NCBI RefSeq assembly: GCF_000187245.1
Contig: NC_027860.1
Coordinates: forward strand, 62,001-126,000
Direction: 5' to 3'
DNA from: Ogataea parapolymorpha DL-1
Lineage: Eukaryota; Ascomycota; Pichiomycetes; Pichiales; Pichiaceae
DNA length: 64,000 nt
Both the position numbers and the translations under genes were made by a program. This document shows, one piece after another, positions 26,130-36,336 of this stretch (positions are counted from its first letter, which is position 1; every line of letters starts with the position of its first letter). Under the pieces are notes generated by a model. The model was given only the letters and a program-made list of their open reading frames with translations. It searched no databases and was not told the origin of the DNA.

Positions 26130-29100
26130 TTAATCGAGGTCCTCCTCCTCGTTATTGGTCAGAAACACTCTTTTCCCGTAATGCTGGTTTTTTGCTGTGA
26201 TGATCAGCCAGTTCCAGAAGTCTCCAACAATCTTGCTCCAGGTGTAAAGACTCCATGGGAGCCACGTAAAGTACACAATGGTCCATGCCGCCACGGGCTC
26301 GTATCCTGGCGTGTAGATGACTTTGTAGACCAGCTTCAACGACTCCAGCACGCTCTTGTTGCCCCAGAAACTGTATGCCAGCACATAATACGCCACAACG
26401 GCCAGCAGCTGCACAGCAAGCAAGCTAAAATAACCAGGGCTCCTGAACATGAACTCGTACCACGTCTGGGTGAGCGCACCTCCGGCACGAGTGTACGCGT
26501 GAACCACAGAGGACAAAAAAAGAGAGACACTGTACAATGGTGTCTTCTCGGATATCCAAGCAGCGCACAGAGGTCCAATTTCAAAGACACGTGACTGAAA
26601 AGTTGACAGGGCAGTAGCACTGGCAACAACCGGCAACACTGTCGACAGCATGCAAACAGAAGGCGTCAGGGCAAGAGCAGCAAACTTCCTGGAGGTTGGC
26701 AGCACGTGGAAGCGCACGAAACGAACAACAGAATGCACTCCCTTCTTGATATAGGTGATGAGATCCTGCTGTTCTTCGCTTGCCTTGTAGTCAACAAAAT
26801 AGATAAAACACCGAACTGCTGCTGCCAATGCAATAAAGCCAGCAAACAGCTCGTTTGCGTCCAGGGTTTCTGCATCATGATGGAAAAATAGTCTGTGAAG
26901 CATGGTGTTTTTCACCGGCGTCAGAACCAATTTGGCAAACAACAGTGTTGCCCCGAAAACCAGAGCGCCAAGCGTCAATGAATATGCCCACAGACAGCCC
27001 AGCAGTGCAAAGATACGCGGCTTGAAATTAGGAGGCCGGTAGACAATTGTGTATGAGGTGATCGAAACCAGCTCCTCGTCTCCGTAGGGGTTGTTTTTGA
27101 CTTCAGTTTCGTCCTCGCCATCGGGAACAGGGGCCAACGGCACGTCGTTTTTGGTCACGGGAACAAAAAGCTTTCTGATGAAGGAACGAGAAACATTATC
27201 GTCATCAGGTGCGCGAACGAACGTTCCATCAGGGACAAAGCAGCAGGTGGCTTCTGGGTGTTCTTGGAAGTATGCTGCGGTCTCTGTTTCCGGTACTGGC
27301 AAATTATAGTCCGGCTTGTGAGCCAATAAACGGTACACCAGAGACCGATACACGACGCGGCCGCGTTCCTCGGGCACATCAGTACCCAAAATGAACGACG
27401 AAAGTCTAAGCAGTGAGCACGCCTGTCTGAAAGCCATTTGCCAGTATGCACGGAAAAGTCTCACAAAAGAGGGTTGTGTCGCGATGGATCTGATCAAAGG
27501 AGGGATGACCGACCAAATGCCAGATATTGTGTATCGAATAGGGAATAACTTGTAAGGAGCAAGGTACTTGAGGCCCCAGGTGACTGCGGCAAACTCCACG
27601 GCGATGTAGATTGTATAAACGAGCCCCGAAAGCGCAATTCTCGAAATCTGCAATCCAAACGGCTTCATCAAGGCGTCGTGGATGAGCCGGACGTTTGGGT
27701 CGTCTGGAGACCGGATGAAAAACAGAACGCCCTTTCTGAGAATATCGCTGCGTGCCATGCTGACAAAGGACGCAAAAACGTACATGAAGTAAGTTCCAAG
27801 TCCAAGGACCAGTACTATACTCTTGTATGGCGAGTTGATGATGTCGAACAGAGCAAAGAAGCCGTTCTCTGTCAGGACTGGAGCGAGCACAAAATCCAGC
27901 TGCAATCCACAGAAGAAAGGGAAGACCAGCAGCTCAATGCAGAAAATGGAGAGTACCTTCAATGTGCAAACGACTTCGAGTAGCGCGACGTATATGGCCC
28001 GGTATCCACGAGAAAGCGGGTTCACGGGTGAGCATCCGGACTCGAGCAGGTGCATGATTGCGGCGATTGTAGATCCCACCGTGAAATAGCCCGCAGCCAA
28101 AACCAGCGTCCTCTCCAATACTTCTGCTTCGGGAGTCCAGTTGACGATATTAAGATAGACGTGCTGAAGCGAGGAGAAATCAACGGAAGGCAGATAGTCG
28201 AGAGAAATGTTGTAATTAAATGTAAATTTGATGCCAGCCATTTGGATTAGATGCAACATCAGCCTGTAGGATAGCGCAACAAGGGAGTGGATCGCGGTAA
28301 GAGAGATCATACCCAGCAACGAGGGAAGAAAGTAAAAAACACCCAGAACCACGATGACCATGAGTTCCAGAAACCATGCCACCTTGATCAGAAACAGCGG
28401 AGTCAGCGAGAATTCTACAAAAACGTTCTCGCCGCCTCCGAGTTGCTGTCTGCGCTGCTCTTCCTGCCATTCTTGCATTTGCCGAATGCGCCGCTGTTCT
28501 CTCTGGTTCCTTGCTCTGTCAATACGGAGCTGTCTAAGCAGCTCGTCACGAGCGAGTCGATCAGCTTCATCGTTCTCGTCAATTTCTTCGTCCTGCTCGT
28601 CCTGCACGGCAGGATCAAGGGCATGCGGAAGATGTGTTTCGGGCCGTCTGGGAATCTCATTTCTTGGCTGCTGGAGCATCTGTAGGATCTTTTGCGCGGT
28701 GAACTCCGGCCCAATGTTGTGCTCAATGATTTTTGAAAAGCCCTCGTCCTTGGTGACCCACTCGTGAACGGCAACTGTCACAATGATCAACGTGGCCCCA
28801 AAAACTAGGATGCGCAGGCCTTTGAGGTAAGAACTGAACAAAAGTGTCTTGAGACTCGTTGAGGTGAGCCAGCCTTTTGGGTCTGGAGCCTGTTTGCCAA
28901 AAAGAGTAGACTCCCGGATCGTTTGGTGGGGCATGTAGCAGCCCAGTAGATATGTGTAGAGGCGAGCTAGGAATGACGTGGAAATCGGTAGTTGCAACAG
29001 GATGAATACCACGCCGATCACAACAACTAGCACATAGTACAGGATGTTCTGGCAGACTGTCTGAAGAGTGTGCAGAATTATGTAAATCGGTGGTCGTTCT

Positions 29101-29300
29101 GGGGTGTCGGAATCATAAATCGTCTGGAAGGCGTACTTTGTATGGCAAATATCGCAGGTCTGCTTATGCGAGTGTTCAAGCCACGACATCAGGCAATCCT
29201 GATGTATGTACTTGATCGACCCGCGACACTTACATGGGTGGAACAGCGGGTCTTCGGGAGTTCCTTCACACCGACAGATTCGACACGTTTGTTCTTCCAT
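26130..29300 (-). CDS. SSM4: RING-CH E3 ubiquitin ligase of ER/inner nuclear membrane (Doa10)
   Basis: 1056 aa. The N-terminal RING-CH finger (residues 5-55: CRICRCEG, HPCKCRGSIKYIHQDCLMSW, CDICHTKYAF) is the MARCH/Doa10 type. More than ten transmembrane segments follow. A charged cytosolic loop with a basic coiled coil (REQRRIRQMQEWQEEQRRQQ) lies near 260-280. Doa10 ubiquitinates soluble and membrane substrates for ERAD. The protein is shorter than S. cerevisiae Ssm4 (1319 aa). The gene is convergent with the CAX gene, leaving 19 bp. Confidence 0.92.
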   Translation of the reverse strand: MEEQTCRICRCEGTPEDPLFHPCKCRGSIKYIHQDCLMSWLEHSHKQTCDICHTKYAFQTIYDSDTPERPPIYIILHTLQTVCQNILYYVLVVVIGVVFILLQLPISTSFLARLYTYLLGCYMPHQTIRESTLFGKQAPDPKGWLTSTSLKTLLFSSYLKGLRILVFGATLIIVTVAVHEWVTKDEGFSKIIEHNIGPEFTAQKILQMLQQPRNEIPRRPETHLPHALDPAVQDEQDEEIDENDEADRLARDELLRQLRIDRARNQREQRRIRQMQEWQEEQRRQQLGGGENVFVEFSLTPLFLIKVAWFLELMVIVVLGVFYFLPSLLGMISLTAIHSLVALSYRLMLHLIQMAGIKFTFNYNISLDYLPSVDFSSLQHVYLNIVNWTPEAEVLERTLVLAAGYFTVGSTIAAIMHLLESGCSPVNPLSRGYRAIYVALLEVVCTLKVLSIFCIELLVFPFFCGLQLDFVLAPVLTENGFFALFDIINSPYKSIVLVLGLGTYFMYVFASFVSMARSDILRKGVLFFIRSPDDPNVRLIHDALMKPFGLQISRIALSGLVYTIYIAVEFAAVTWGLKYLAPYKLFPIRYTISGIWSVIPPLIRSIATQPSFVRLFRAYWQMAFRQACSLLRLSSFILGTDVPEERGRVVYRSLVYRLLAHKPDYNLPVPETETAAYFQEHPEATCCFVPDGTFVRAPDDDNVSRSFIRKLFVPVTKNDVPLAPVPDGEDETEVKNNPYGDEELVSITSYTIVYRPPNFKPRIFALLGCLWAYSLTLGALVFGATLLFAKLVLTPVKNTMLHRLFFHHDAETLDANELFAGFIALAAAVRCFIYFVDYKASEEQQDLITYIKKGVHSVVRFVRFHVLPTSRKFAALALTPSVCMLSTVLPVVASATALSTFQSRVFEIGPLCAAWISEKTPLYSVSLFLSSVVHAYTRAGGALTQTWYEFMFRSPGYFSLLAVQLLAVVAYYVLAYSFWGNKSVLESLKLVYKVIYTPGYEPVAAWTIVYFTWLPWSLYTWSKIVGDFWNWLIITAKNQHYGKRVFLTNNEEEDLD

Positions 29301-29384
29301 GAAGAAAAAAATAGATTAAAAATATTTTGGAGCGAAACGGGATATGTGTAAAAAAATATATATATATTATATATCTGGATTTAT

Positions 29385-30266
29385 CTAGCTTGGTGAGCTG
29401 GTGTCGTGGTCGCCCGCACGATTAATGTTCATGCTGAGCGCCTCTATGGCGGCCTCCCGCGCTATATCGTTAATCACCTGCTCTGTGTCTTCTTCTGTGG
29501 GCTCTTCGTAGACTTGCTTTGAATTGCGGAAATCGAGCATCAGCGGACGGATGCATGCTACACCAGTATCTGTCCGGAAGTGTCTGCGTAGCGCGTCCGG
29601 GCGCGCAAACTTCCGATTGCACCCCCAGGTAGTTTTCCCGTCGCTCAAAAGGCCTCCACATTTGAGCTTCTTGTCGTTCTCGTGTAGTTTCTCGTGTCGA
29701 CGTCTGTCGTGCGACCTGGCGAACGGTTTGGAGCAGTACTTGCAAGGAAACGGCTTTTCGTTGGAGTGCGTCTTCTGGTGCGATTTCAGGTTGTACGGCT
29801 TGGGGAACACTTTACCGCATATCCGGCATGGGTAGACTGCCCCCGATTTCGAGGTTTTTGTGGACACGGGTGCCCTATGGTCGCTGAGCGACGGCATGTA
29901 CGTCTGCGAGATGCCCAGAGATGGTACGCGAGGCGCAATTTGACCCCTCTGCTGCGGAAACTGGTAAAACATATCGCCCGGTTTGCTGTATCGGTTCGGC
30001 GTTCCAAGTGGCTGTGCGTTATAGTAGATCGGCGGGGACAGACCGATGTAGTCCGCTGGATCCGAGAGCATGAAATCTTGGTGCTCATACAAGTACGAGG
30101 GAGGCACCAACGGCTGCTGCTGCTGGGTTTGTAGCGGGTTCACTGCCGAGAGGGTAGGAAGCTTATTATACTGAGATTGCGCAAAGCGAGCATTTAAGTG
30201 ATCCGTTGACATCTGTTGCAAATTAGAAAATCCTGGGGGAGTAGATGCCATTCCGAACTTCAACAT
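29385..30266 (-). CDS. Crz1-type C2H2 zinc-finger transcription factor
   Basis: 293 aa if started at ATG 30266. The frame continues upstream to an ATG at 30599 (404 aa), but a TATATAAA-like element at 30311-30320 falls inside that extension, which looks like promoter. The C-terminal part has two canonical fingers ([40 protein letters not shown]) and the atypical third finger of Crz1 (CGG...[16 protein letters not shown]). This set is diagnostic of calcineurin-responsive Crz1 factors. A short glutamine run is at QTQQQQPL. I see no clear PxIxIT docking site. Crz1 normally activates Ca2+ and stress genes after dephosphorylation. Confidence 0.8.
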   Translation of the reverse strand: MLKFGMASTPPGFSNLQQMSTDHLNARFAQSQYNKLPTLSAVNPLQTQQQQPLVPPSYLYEHQDFMLSDPADYIGLSPPIYYNAQPLGTPNRYSKPGDMFYQFPQQRGQIAPRVPSLGISQTYMPSLSDHRAPVSTKTSKSGAVYPCRICGKVFPKPYNLKSHQKTHSNEKPFPCKYCSKPFARSHDRRRHEKLHENDKKLKCGGLLSDGKTTWGCNRKFARPDALRRHFRTDTGVACIRPLMLDFRNSKQVYEEPTEEDTEQVINDIAREAAIEALSMNINRAGDHDTSSPS

Positions 30267-31019
30267 GAAGAGCGACGCCGATTTTGAGGGCTCTCGAGGA
30301 TATCCCAGATTTATATAAACAGTTGTAGGTGGAGGAGATTTCCAAGATAGCTCGGCTCTTATTGTAATGCGTTCCAGATGCATCATGCAAGAGTGAGGCG
30401 GAACAATTTGGTTCTGGAATAAAACATCACGGTGTGCGAAGAGGCTTAAGTGCTGATGGGGATAGGAGCCAAGCCCCGTACCGCAGGTCCCCGTGTTGAA
30501 ATGCCAAGTGCGGCTTGTAGGGCCTGGTTGAAATGATCGGCTCGGTATTTGAGATGGTGCACGCAGTAAAAATATTTTGTGGCTGCACTCAGCCCACATC
30601 TAGTCTAGGCACAGATATATGCAATTCCTCGGTGTTTGCGAGCCAATAGAAAAAGTTTGCAGGTTCCGGAAAGGGAATACCGGGCCGGAACAAATAGCAA
30701 CAATAAAAACACTCCACCGACAAGACCCATTTGCCGGAGCAAATTGCATCAGTACATGCATGCTCACAGATGTACCTCACAGACAAAGAAAATGGCAGGA
30801 AATATCACCTTGGGTGGCTTTGTCGGCGTTCAAAGCCTTGCTCGGGCTTCCCAAACAGGCAGGAAACTTAACTCGCTAAATTCGCAGACAATAGTCCGTA
30901 ATCACCGATTCTCAGTCACCGGAAAACCGGGGCCAAAACATAGCCCCAGCTCGCCTCCCACGCCTTGACGTGAATCAGTTCCTGTGACGTAGTTTATAGG
31001 TATTCCTTTACTTATACAT
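30267..31019. other. Region between the Crz1-like gene and ADO1
   Basis: 753 bp upstream of the zinc-finger gene, including the possible N-terminal extension up to 30599. It contains the TATA-like element at 30311-30320, the inverted pair GTACAT/ATGTAC near 30753-30777 and a candidate 58-codon ORF at 30792-30968. Confidence 0.45.
30792..30968 (+). CDS. Candidate 58-aa protein with presequence-like N-terminus
   Basis: ATG in good context (acaaagaaaATGGCA). The product has Gly/Ser/Arg residues without acids (LARASQTGRKLNS, IVRNHRFSV) followed by a Pro-rich end (GKPGPKHSPSSPPTP). The complete absence of Asp and Glu resembles a mitochondrial targeting peptide. No family is recognised, and it could be chance. 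Confidence 0.3.
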   Translation: MAGNITLGGFVGVQSLARASQTGRKLNSLNSQTIVRNHRFSVTGKPGPKHSPSSPPTP

Positions 31020-32054
31020 CTAATTACTGTATGTTTGCTTAGGGAATGGGAAAGATGGACCAATCTCCTGGATCGACAGCTTAGCCAGCCAGTGCCCCAT
31101 GTCAACGGAGGTAGCAAGATCCTTGCCCTGAACCAAGCCAGCGACAAAACCAGCAGCAAAAGCGTCACCCGCTCCGTTGGTGTCTGTCACTTTCGAAGCC
31201 TCTAACGCATGCACAGGGTACTCGTTCACCACAAAGTCTCCATTCTCGTGGACAACGACCAAAGTGGGGTCAGTTCCCTGGGTGAAAACAACAGTACGCG
31301 GTCTCTTGCCGTTGATTTTGGCCGATTTGGCAATCGACTTGGCAACAGAGACCAGATCAGAGGCGTCAAGACCGTTGGCTTCTGCAAACGCAGCGGCCTC
31401 CGACTCGTTGCAGATGACGTAATCAACATACGGCAGGACGCGTGCCAATGGCTCTTTGAAGAACTGAGGAATGAATGGAGCGGAGAAGTTGAGCACAAAC
31501 GGCTTGTTTTCTTCGGCAGCATGTCTTCCAAGCAGCTCGATAGCCTCTGGAGAGACGGTCAGGTGGAAGCCACCAATGTAGAAAATTTTGGCATTTTTCA
31601 CATGCTCCCAGTTTTCTGGCTTCTCCAGATGCGATGGCTTGAAATGGTTAGCAGCACCTAAATCGGTGACCAGCGATCTGTTGGTACCATTGATCAAAGC
31701 AGCACACTTGCCGGTGGCAATGTCGTCTTGCACCATGTAGGCGGTGGTGAGCCCAACAGATTTGTTGGCCTCGATGAGCTTGTCTGCATACTTGTCTTTT
31801 CCAACAGAGCCAAAGTAGAGCACAGAGTTGGCTGGTAGAATATACTGGGCGCCTCTAGCGGTGTTCTGAGCGGCACCTCCAGCGATCAAACGCACATCAG
31901 GACGGGCAAGGGCCTCGTCGAAGATTGGCATGTGCTTTTCCTCGGTCAAAATAGCATCATTTTCCTTGAGACCGTACTTATCAAGGTACGCTTTGTCAAC
32001 ATTCACCTGCAAATCCAGCAGCGGGTTCCCCAAACAAACAAGATCGAAAGCCAT
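31020..32054 (-). CDS. ADO1: Adenosine kinase
   Basis: 344 aa, PfkB carbohydrate kinase family, S. cerevisiae Ado1 length 340. N-terminal GNPLLDLQVNVD, the GGAAQNTARGAQYIL substrate-binding motif near 58-72 and the C-terminal DTNGAGDAFAAGFVAGLVQG with the catalytic Asp (about residue 290). It phosphorylates adenosine to AMP and keeps the S-adenosylmethionine cycle running by draining adenosine. The ATG at 32054 begins MAFDLVCLGNP. It is divergent from the TLC gene over 118 bp. Confidence 0.95.
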   Translation of the reverse strand: MAFDLVCLGNPLLDLQVNVDKAYLDKYGLKENDAILTEEKHMPIFDEALARPDVRLIAGGAAQNTARGAQYILPANSVLYFGSVGKDKYADKLIEANKSVGLTTAYMVQDDIATGKCAALINGTNRSLVTDLGAANHFKPSHLEKPENWEHVKNAKIFYIGGFHLTVSPEAIELLGRHAAEENKPFVLNFSAPFIPQFFKEPLARVLPYVDYVICNESEAAAFAEANGLDASDLVSVAKSIAKSAKINGKRPRTVVFTQGTDPTLVVVHENGDFVVNEYPVHALEASKVTDTNGAGDAFAAGFVAGLVQGKDLATSVDMGHWLAKLSIQEIGPSFPFPKQTYSN

Positions 32055-32172
32055 CGTAACACAGTAAAGTTTTTCTTTCGTACGTTCTAAAATCCTTCGT
32101 ATATTTTTTTATATTTCTTTACATAAGCACCGATTTCACATTTTATTTGTTGGGCCAAACACGTTCGAACTC

Positions 32173-32985
32173 ATGCTCTATATTGACCAGGATCCATTTC
32201 TGAAATACAATCCGTACCTGGAGTCTGCAAAGACGCCGTTCCAAAGACACTGGCATGAAATTGTAGCCAGTGCCTTGTTCTATCATGCAATCACCATGGC
32301 TGCTCCGTTGATCAATACCGCGATCTTCGGAGAGCATTACACTAGCATCACTAATAAAAGACGCAAACTCAACTTTGACATTCACATTTCCGCATTCGTG
32401 CAGTCTATCGTGTCAGTTGCCCTATGCATCCCCATGTTCTTCCATCCATACTTCAAATCCGATCCGGTGTTTGGATCCTACGACTTTGCCGGACTGACCG
32501 CTGCGCTCACCTGCGGATATTTTGTGTGGGACCTGCTGTACTGCTGCTTGTTCCACTTCGACATGTTTGGCCTGCCGTACTTATTCCACGCCGGAGCAGC
32601 ACTTACCGTGTTTGGAATGACCTTCAAAGGGTTCTGTCAGCCGACGATTCCTTCGTTCCTGATCTTCGAGGCCAGTACGCCCTTCGTCAACCTATACTGG
32701 TTTGCGTCGAGGCTCCCAAAGGGGGCTGTCAACGAGACACTGTTTATCGTGAACGGAATTCTGCTAATTGTTTCGTTCTTCTCGTGCCGGATCGTCTGGG
32801 GCATCTACGCTGCTTTCAGAACTTTCTATATCTGCTTCAAAGTGCGTGACCAGCTACCATCCGGCATCCTGCCCGTCACCATAGCGCTGAACATTGGCCT
32901 CAATGTGCTCAACATCCACTGGTTCTCCAAGATGGTGCTTCTGGCATACAAACAATTTGCTCGCTCAGGACAGAAACAGGAGTAG
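32173..32985 (+). CDS. TLC-domain multispan membrane protein (TMEM56/YPR114W type)
   Basis: 270 aa with about six to seven hydrophobic segments. The TLC (TRAM-LAG1-CLN8) domain spans roughly residues 60-255, with YDFAGLTAALTCGYFVWDLL, the CCLFHFDMFGLPYLFHAGAA region holding the conserved His, and ASTPFVNLYWFASR. It lacks the full Lag1 ceramide-synthase motif. It is closer to the uncharacterised yeast YPR114W/YJR116W group, possibly handling lipids in the ER. ATG at 32173. Confidence 0.8.
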   Translation: MLYIDQDPFLKYNPYLESAKTPFQRHWHEIVASALFYHAITMAAPLINTAIFGEHYTSITNKRRKLNFDIHISAFVQSIVSVALCIPMFFHPYFKSDPVFGSYDFAGLTAALTCGYFVWDLLYCCLFHFDMFGLPYLFHAGAALTVFGMTFKGFCQPTIPSFLIFEASTPFVNLYWFASRLPKGAVNETLFIVNGILLIVSFFSCRIVWGIYAAFRTFYICFKVRDQLPSGILPVTIALNIGLNVLNIHWFSKMVLLAYKQFARSGQKQE

Positions 32986-33047
32986 CTCAGCCAGGGCCAA
33001 AACATCCGTGCACCAGCTACCCCACAAAAATAGCGTAAGTGGTGCTG

Positions 33048-33060
33048 GAATTTTCCAGAA
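33048..33060 (+). promoter_or_regulatory. Heat shock element of the SSA gene
   Basis: GAAttTTCcaGAA, three perfectly alternating nGAAn units in Hsf1 spacing, 137 bp before the HSP70 ATG. Confidence 0.8.
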
Positions 33061-33146
33061 ATTGCCTTAGTATGGAGAAGGTACCAGCAACCGTCAGTTG
33101 ACAGCAGAGTTTCCATATGTTTCCATCCGATGTAGCATTTTTTGTG

Positions 33147-33154
33147 TATATAAA
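33147..33154 (+). promoter_or_regulatory. TATA box of the SSA gene
   Basis: TATATAAA 43 bp before the ATG, downstream of the heat shock element. Confidence 0.7.
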
Positions 33155-33196
33155 GTGGGCCTCGTACCACGCATTTTTCCTCAGTATTGAATCAAG

Positions 33197-35134
33197 ATGT
33201 CTAAAGCAGTCGGAATTGATTTAGGAACAACGTATTCTTGCGTGGCCCACTTTGTCAACGACAGAGTTGAGATCATCGCCAATGACCAAGGTAACAGAAC
33301 CACGCCTTCGTTCGTGGCCTTCACCGATACTGAGCGGTTGATCGGTGATGCTGCTAAGAACCAGGCTGCCATGAACCCAGCCAACACAGTCTTCGATGCC
33401 AAGAGACTCATTGGTAGAAAGTTTGACGATCCAGAAGTGCAAAACGATATAAAGCACTTCCCATTCAAGGTCATTGAGAAGGGTGGCAAGCCTCACATTC
33501 AGGTCGAGTTCAAGGGTGAGACCAAGGTGTTCACTCCAGAGGAGATCTCGTCTATGGTGCTAACCAAGATGAAAGAAACTGCAGAGTCGTACATGGGTAG
33601 CAAAGTGACTGACGCCGTCATCACTGTTCCTGCCTACTTCAACGACTCGCAAAGACAAGCAACTAAGGATGCCGGTCTGATTGCCGGTTTGAATGTGCTC
33701 AGAATCATTAACGAGCCAACCGCCGCTGCCATCGCCTACGGTCTTGATAAGAAGGAGCAAGGTAAAGGCGAACAAAATATTTTGATTTTCGATCTTGGAG
33801 GTGGTACCTTCGATGTCTCCCTGTTGTCCATTGACGAGGGTATCTTTGAGGTCAAGGCCACGGCCGGTGATACCCACTTGGGTGGTGAGGACTTCGATAA
33901 CAGACTGGTCAACCACTTCGCCAACGAGTTCAAGAGAAAGTACAAGAAGGATCTGACGAGCAACCAAAGAGCATTGAGAAGATTGAGAACAGCCTGCGAA
34001 AGAGCCAAGAGAACTCTCTCCTCCTCTGCCCAGACTTCTGTCGAAATCGACTCGCTGTACGAGGGTATTGACTTCTACACCTCGATCACCAGAGCCAGAT
34101 TCGAGGAGCTATGTCAGGACCTGTTTAGATCCACTTTGGACCCAGTTGAGAAAGTCATGAGAGACGCCAAGCTCGACAAGTCACAGGTTGCCGAGATCGT
34201 GCTGGTTGGTGGTTCGACAAGAATTCCAAAGATCCAGAAGCTTGTTTCTGACTTCTTCAACGGCAAGGAGCCAAACAAGTCCATCAACCCAGATGAGGCC
34301 GTCGCCTACGGTGCAGCCGTCCAGGCCGCCATTTTGACTGGTGACACCTCTTCCAAGACTCAAGACTTGCTTCTCTTGGATGTTGCTCCACTGTCTCTGG
34401 GTATTGAGACCGCTGGTGGTGTGATGACGAAGCTGATCCCAAGAAACACCACCATTCCAACCAAGAAGTCTGAAATCTTCTCCACCTACTCGGACAACCA
34501 GCCTGGTGTGCTGATCCAGGTGTACGAGGGTGAGAGAGCCAAGACCAAAGACAACAATTTGCTCGGTAAATTCGAGCTATCTGGTATTCCACCAGCACCA
34601 AGAGGTGTTCCTCAAATTGAGGTTACTTTCGATATCGATGCCAACGGTATTCTGAATGTGTCCGCTGTTGAGAAAGGTACCGGAAAGTCGCAGAAGATCA
34701 CTATCACCAACGACAAGGGCAGACTGTCCAAGGAGGAGATTGATAGAATGGTTGCCGAGGCCGAGAAGTTCAAAGAGGAGGATGAAAAGGAGGCTGCTAG
34801 AATTGCTGCTAAGAACGGTCTGGAGTCCTATGCTTACTCATTGAAGCAAACTGCTTCTGAGAAACAGTTCGAAGAGAAAGTGGACGCTTCTAAGAGAGAG
34901 TCTCTCAACAAGGCCATCGAGGAGACGATCTCGTGGCTCGACAACAACCAGTCCGCCACTACTGATGAGTATGAGGACAGGCGTAAGGAGCTTGAAGGTA
35001 TTGCCAACGACGCATTGAAGGACTTGTACGCAGCCGGTGGTGCTCCAGGCGGCGCAGCTCCAGGCGGCTTCCCAGGTGCTGGCGGAGCTGCTCCGGGCGC
35101 TGACCAGGGTCCTTCTGTCGAAGAGGTGGACTGA
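33197..35134 (+). CDS. SSA: Cytosolic Hsp70, SSA type
   Basis: 645 aa. Starts [15 protein letters not shown], with the phosphate-binding loops [12 protein letters not shown] and the [14 protein letters not shown] motif, a substrate-binding domain, and a Gly/Ala/Pro-rich tail ending in the cytosolic signature EEVD that binds TPR cochaperones. No ER or mitochondrial signal. Ssa proteins fold new proteins and drive translocation and disaggregation. The promoter has a three-unit HSE and a TATA box, so heat induction is likely. Codon usage is strongly biased toward highly expressed-type codons. Which SSA1-4 paralogue it matches cannot be decided. Confidence 0.95.
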   Translation: MSKAVGIDLGTTYSCVAHFVNDRVEIIANDQGNRTTPSFVAFTDTERLIGDAAKNQAAMNPANTVFDAKRLIGRKFDDPEVQNDIKHFPFKVIEKGGKPHIQVEFKGETKVFTPEEISSMVLTKMKETAESYMGSKVTDAVITVPAYFNDSQRQATKDAGLIAGLNVLRIINEPTAAAIAYGLDKKEQGKGEQNILIFDLGGGTFDVSLLSIDEGIFEVKATAGDTHLGGEDFDNRLVNHFANEFKRKYKKDLTSNQRALRRLRTACERAKRTLSSSAQTSVEIDSLYEGIDFYTSITRARFEELCQDLFRSTLDPVEKVMRDAKLDKSQVAEIVLVGGSTRIPKIQKLVSDFFNGKEPNKSINPDEAVAYGAAVQAAILTGDTSSKTQDLLLLDVAPLSLGIETAGGVMTKLIPRNTTIPTKKSEIFSTYSDNQPGVLIQVYEGERAKTKDNNLLGKFELSGIPPAPRGVPQIEVTFDIDANGILNVSAVEKGTGKSQKITITNDKGRLSKEEIDRMVAEAEKFKEEDEKEAARIAAKNGLESYAYSLKQTASEKQFEEKVDASKRESLNKAIEETISWLDNNQSATTDEYEDRRKELEGIANDALKDLYAAGGAPGGAAPGGFPGAGGAAPGADQGPSVEEVD

Positions 35135-35207
35135 ACGATTCATGATGAGATTGGTAATGAAGGTTAGAAGGGTTTTATAGGAAAATTTAATGGAATTATT
35201 ATACGTG

Positions 35208-36050
35208 CTATTCAACTTCCTCGACTGTGGCCCGTTTGGTGGCCGTTGTAGTATTTTTTTCTGATTGCGACGAAACTGCCGGTGCATGTTTATGTTCGGA
35301 CGCGCTCCTGGCTTTCTTCTTCTTTCCCTTCCCTTTAGGTTCTTCCCATGCGTAAAGCGGCACAAAACTGTCAAAGAAACCGCAATCATCAAACAGTCGT
35401 GGGAAAAGCCAGAATTGTGAAGGAAGAAACACGAGCGTGAACACGTAAATGATTAGTCGGACAATGGCGAGCGCGAAGAACAGACCAATCAGGCCCAACA
35501 GACACGTACTCAGATACCAAACACCCTTTCTCATCCAGAATGGCCACAATGGGAACAGGATCACGGTGAATATGGCCACAAGACCTAGTAGAGAATACAC
35601 CACAAGGTACGGGTTTGGGGGCGTGAAAGTCCATACGAAATATTCATCTGGTTGCAAAACAGCTTTCGTCGTCGACTCGAGGCACGGAACGCCCTTTTCG
35701 AGCTTGGCCTTCTTTTGTTTTGCTTCCTGTGTCTTGAGCTTCTTAACCGGCTGGATGAGCTGGTTCTGGATCATCAAAATGAACATCCTCTGTGCCTGTG
35801 CGTTGTCCGCAATGATAGGAAGCGAGGGTTGTTTGGCCTGTTGTTTCTTGTACTCGTCGCTTAGCAATGCCCTTATACATCTCTTGTACCTGAAGAAGTC
35901 CTGTTTCTCCTTTGTGTTGATGTTGAATCCCTGTCTTTGTTTCAAGATCTTGTGATGGCGCAGGTACGTAGCCACAGTGACCGCCACAGGATCCTTCACA
36001 GCCGGAGGCGTAAGCTTCTGTGTCTCGGATGGCCCTTGTAGTTGATTCAT
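35208..36050 (-). CDS. SEC62: ER translocon subunit Sec62
   Basis: 280 aa (S. cerevisiae 274-283). N-terminal cytosolic domain with ATYLRHHKILKQRQGFNINT and DFFRYKRCIRALL, two membrane segments (about 148-168 and 180-205: YLVVYSLLGLVAIFTVILFP, LLGLIGLFFALAIVRLIIYV), and a basic C-terminal tail (PKGKGKKKKARS). Sec62 partners Sec63-Sec71-Sec72 for post-translational import into the ER, with cytosolic Hsp70 keeping substrates unfolded. The convergent neighbour is such an Hsp70, though this may be chance. Confidence 0.93.
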   Translation of the reverse strand: MNQLQGPSETQKLTPPAVKDPVAVTVATYLRHHKILKQRQGFNINTKEKQDFFRYKRCIRALLSDEYKKQQAKQPSLPIIADNAQAQRMFILMIQNQLIQPVKKLKTQEAKQKKAKLEKGVPCLESTTKAVLQPDEYFVWTFTPPNPYLVVYSLLGLVAIFTVILFPLWPFWMRKGVWYLSTCLLGLIGLFFALAIVRLIIYVFTLVFLPSQFWLFPRLFDDCGFFDSFVPLYAWEEPKGKGKKKKARSASEHKHAPAVSSQSEKNTTTATKRATVEEVE

Positions 36051-36336
36051 TGACGACGAGTTTTTTTATTTAGCGATGTGTTTTAGCAAATCTCGAGATT
36101 GAGCCCCACACGACCCTACTTACGGTAGCTCTCGAACGGTGTCCGATAGACCCTGGGGACACAAAAATACGTCAGGACCTGTTTAGCCAGTGTTCGTGTC
36201 GACCTGCCCTGGTGTTTAGTGGCTGGCAGTGGACCGAAAAATTTCACTGTGGCAGCGTTGCGGTGTATGCACGTATTAGTCATGCTGGTGTTATAAGTGC
36301 GCTTCTGGCCAAATAATTAGTTCTTCATTATTTACC

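Noticed and set aside
30267..30599. N-terminal extension of the Crz1-like gene to the ATG at 30599
   Set aside because: Not excluded, but a TATATAAA-like element lies inside it and the translated sequence looks like non-coding leader. I kept the shorter start and noted the alternative.
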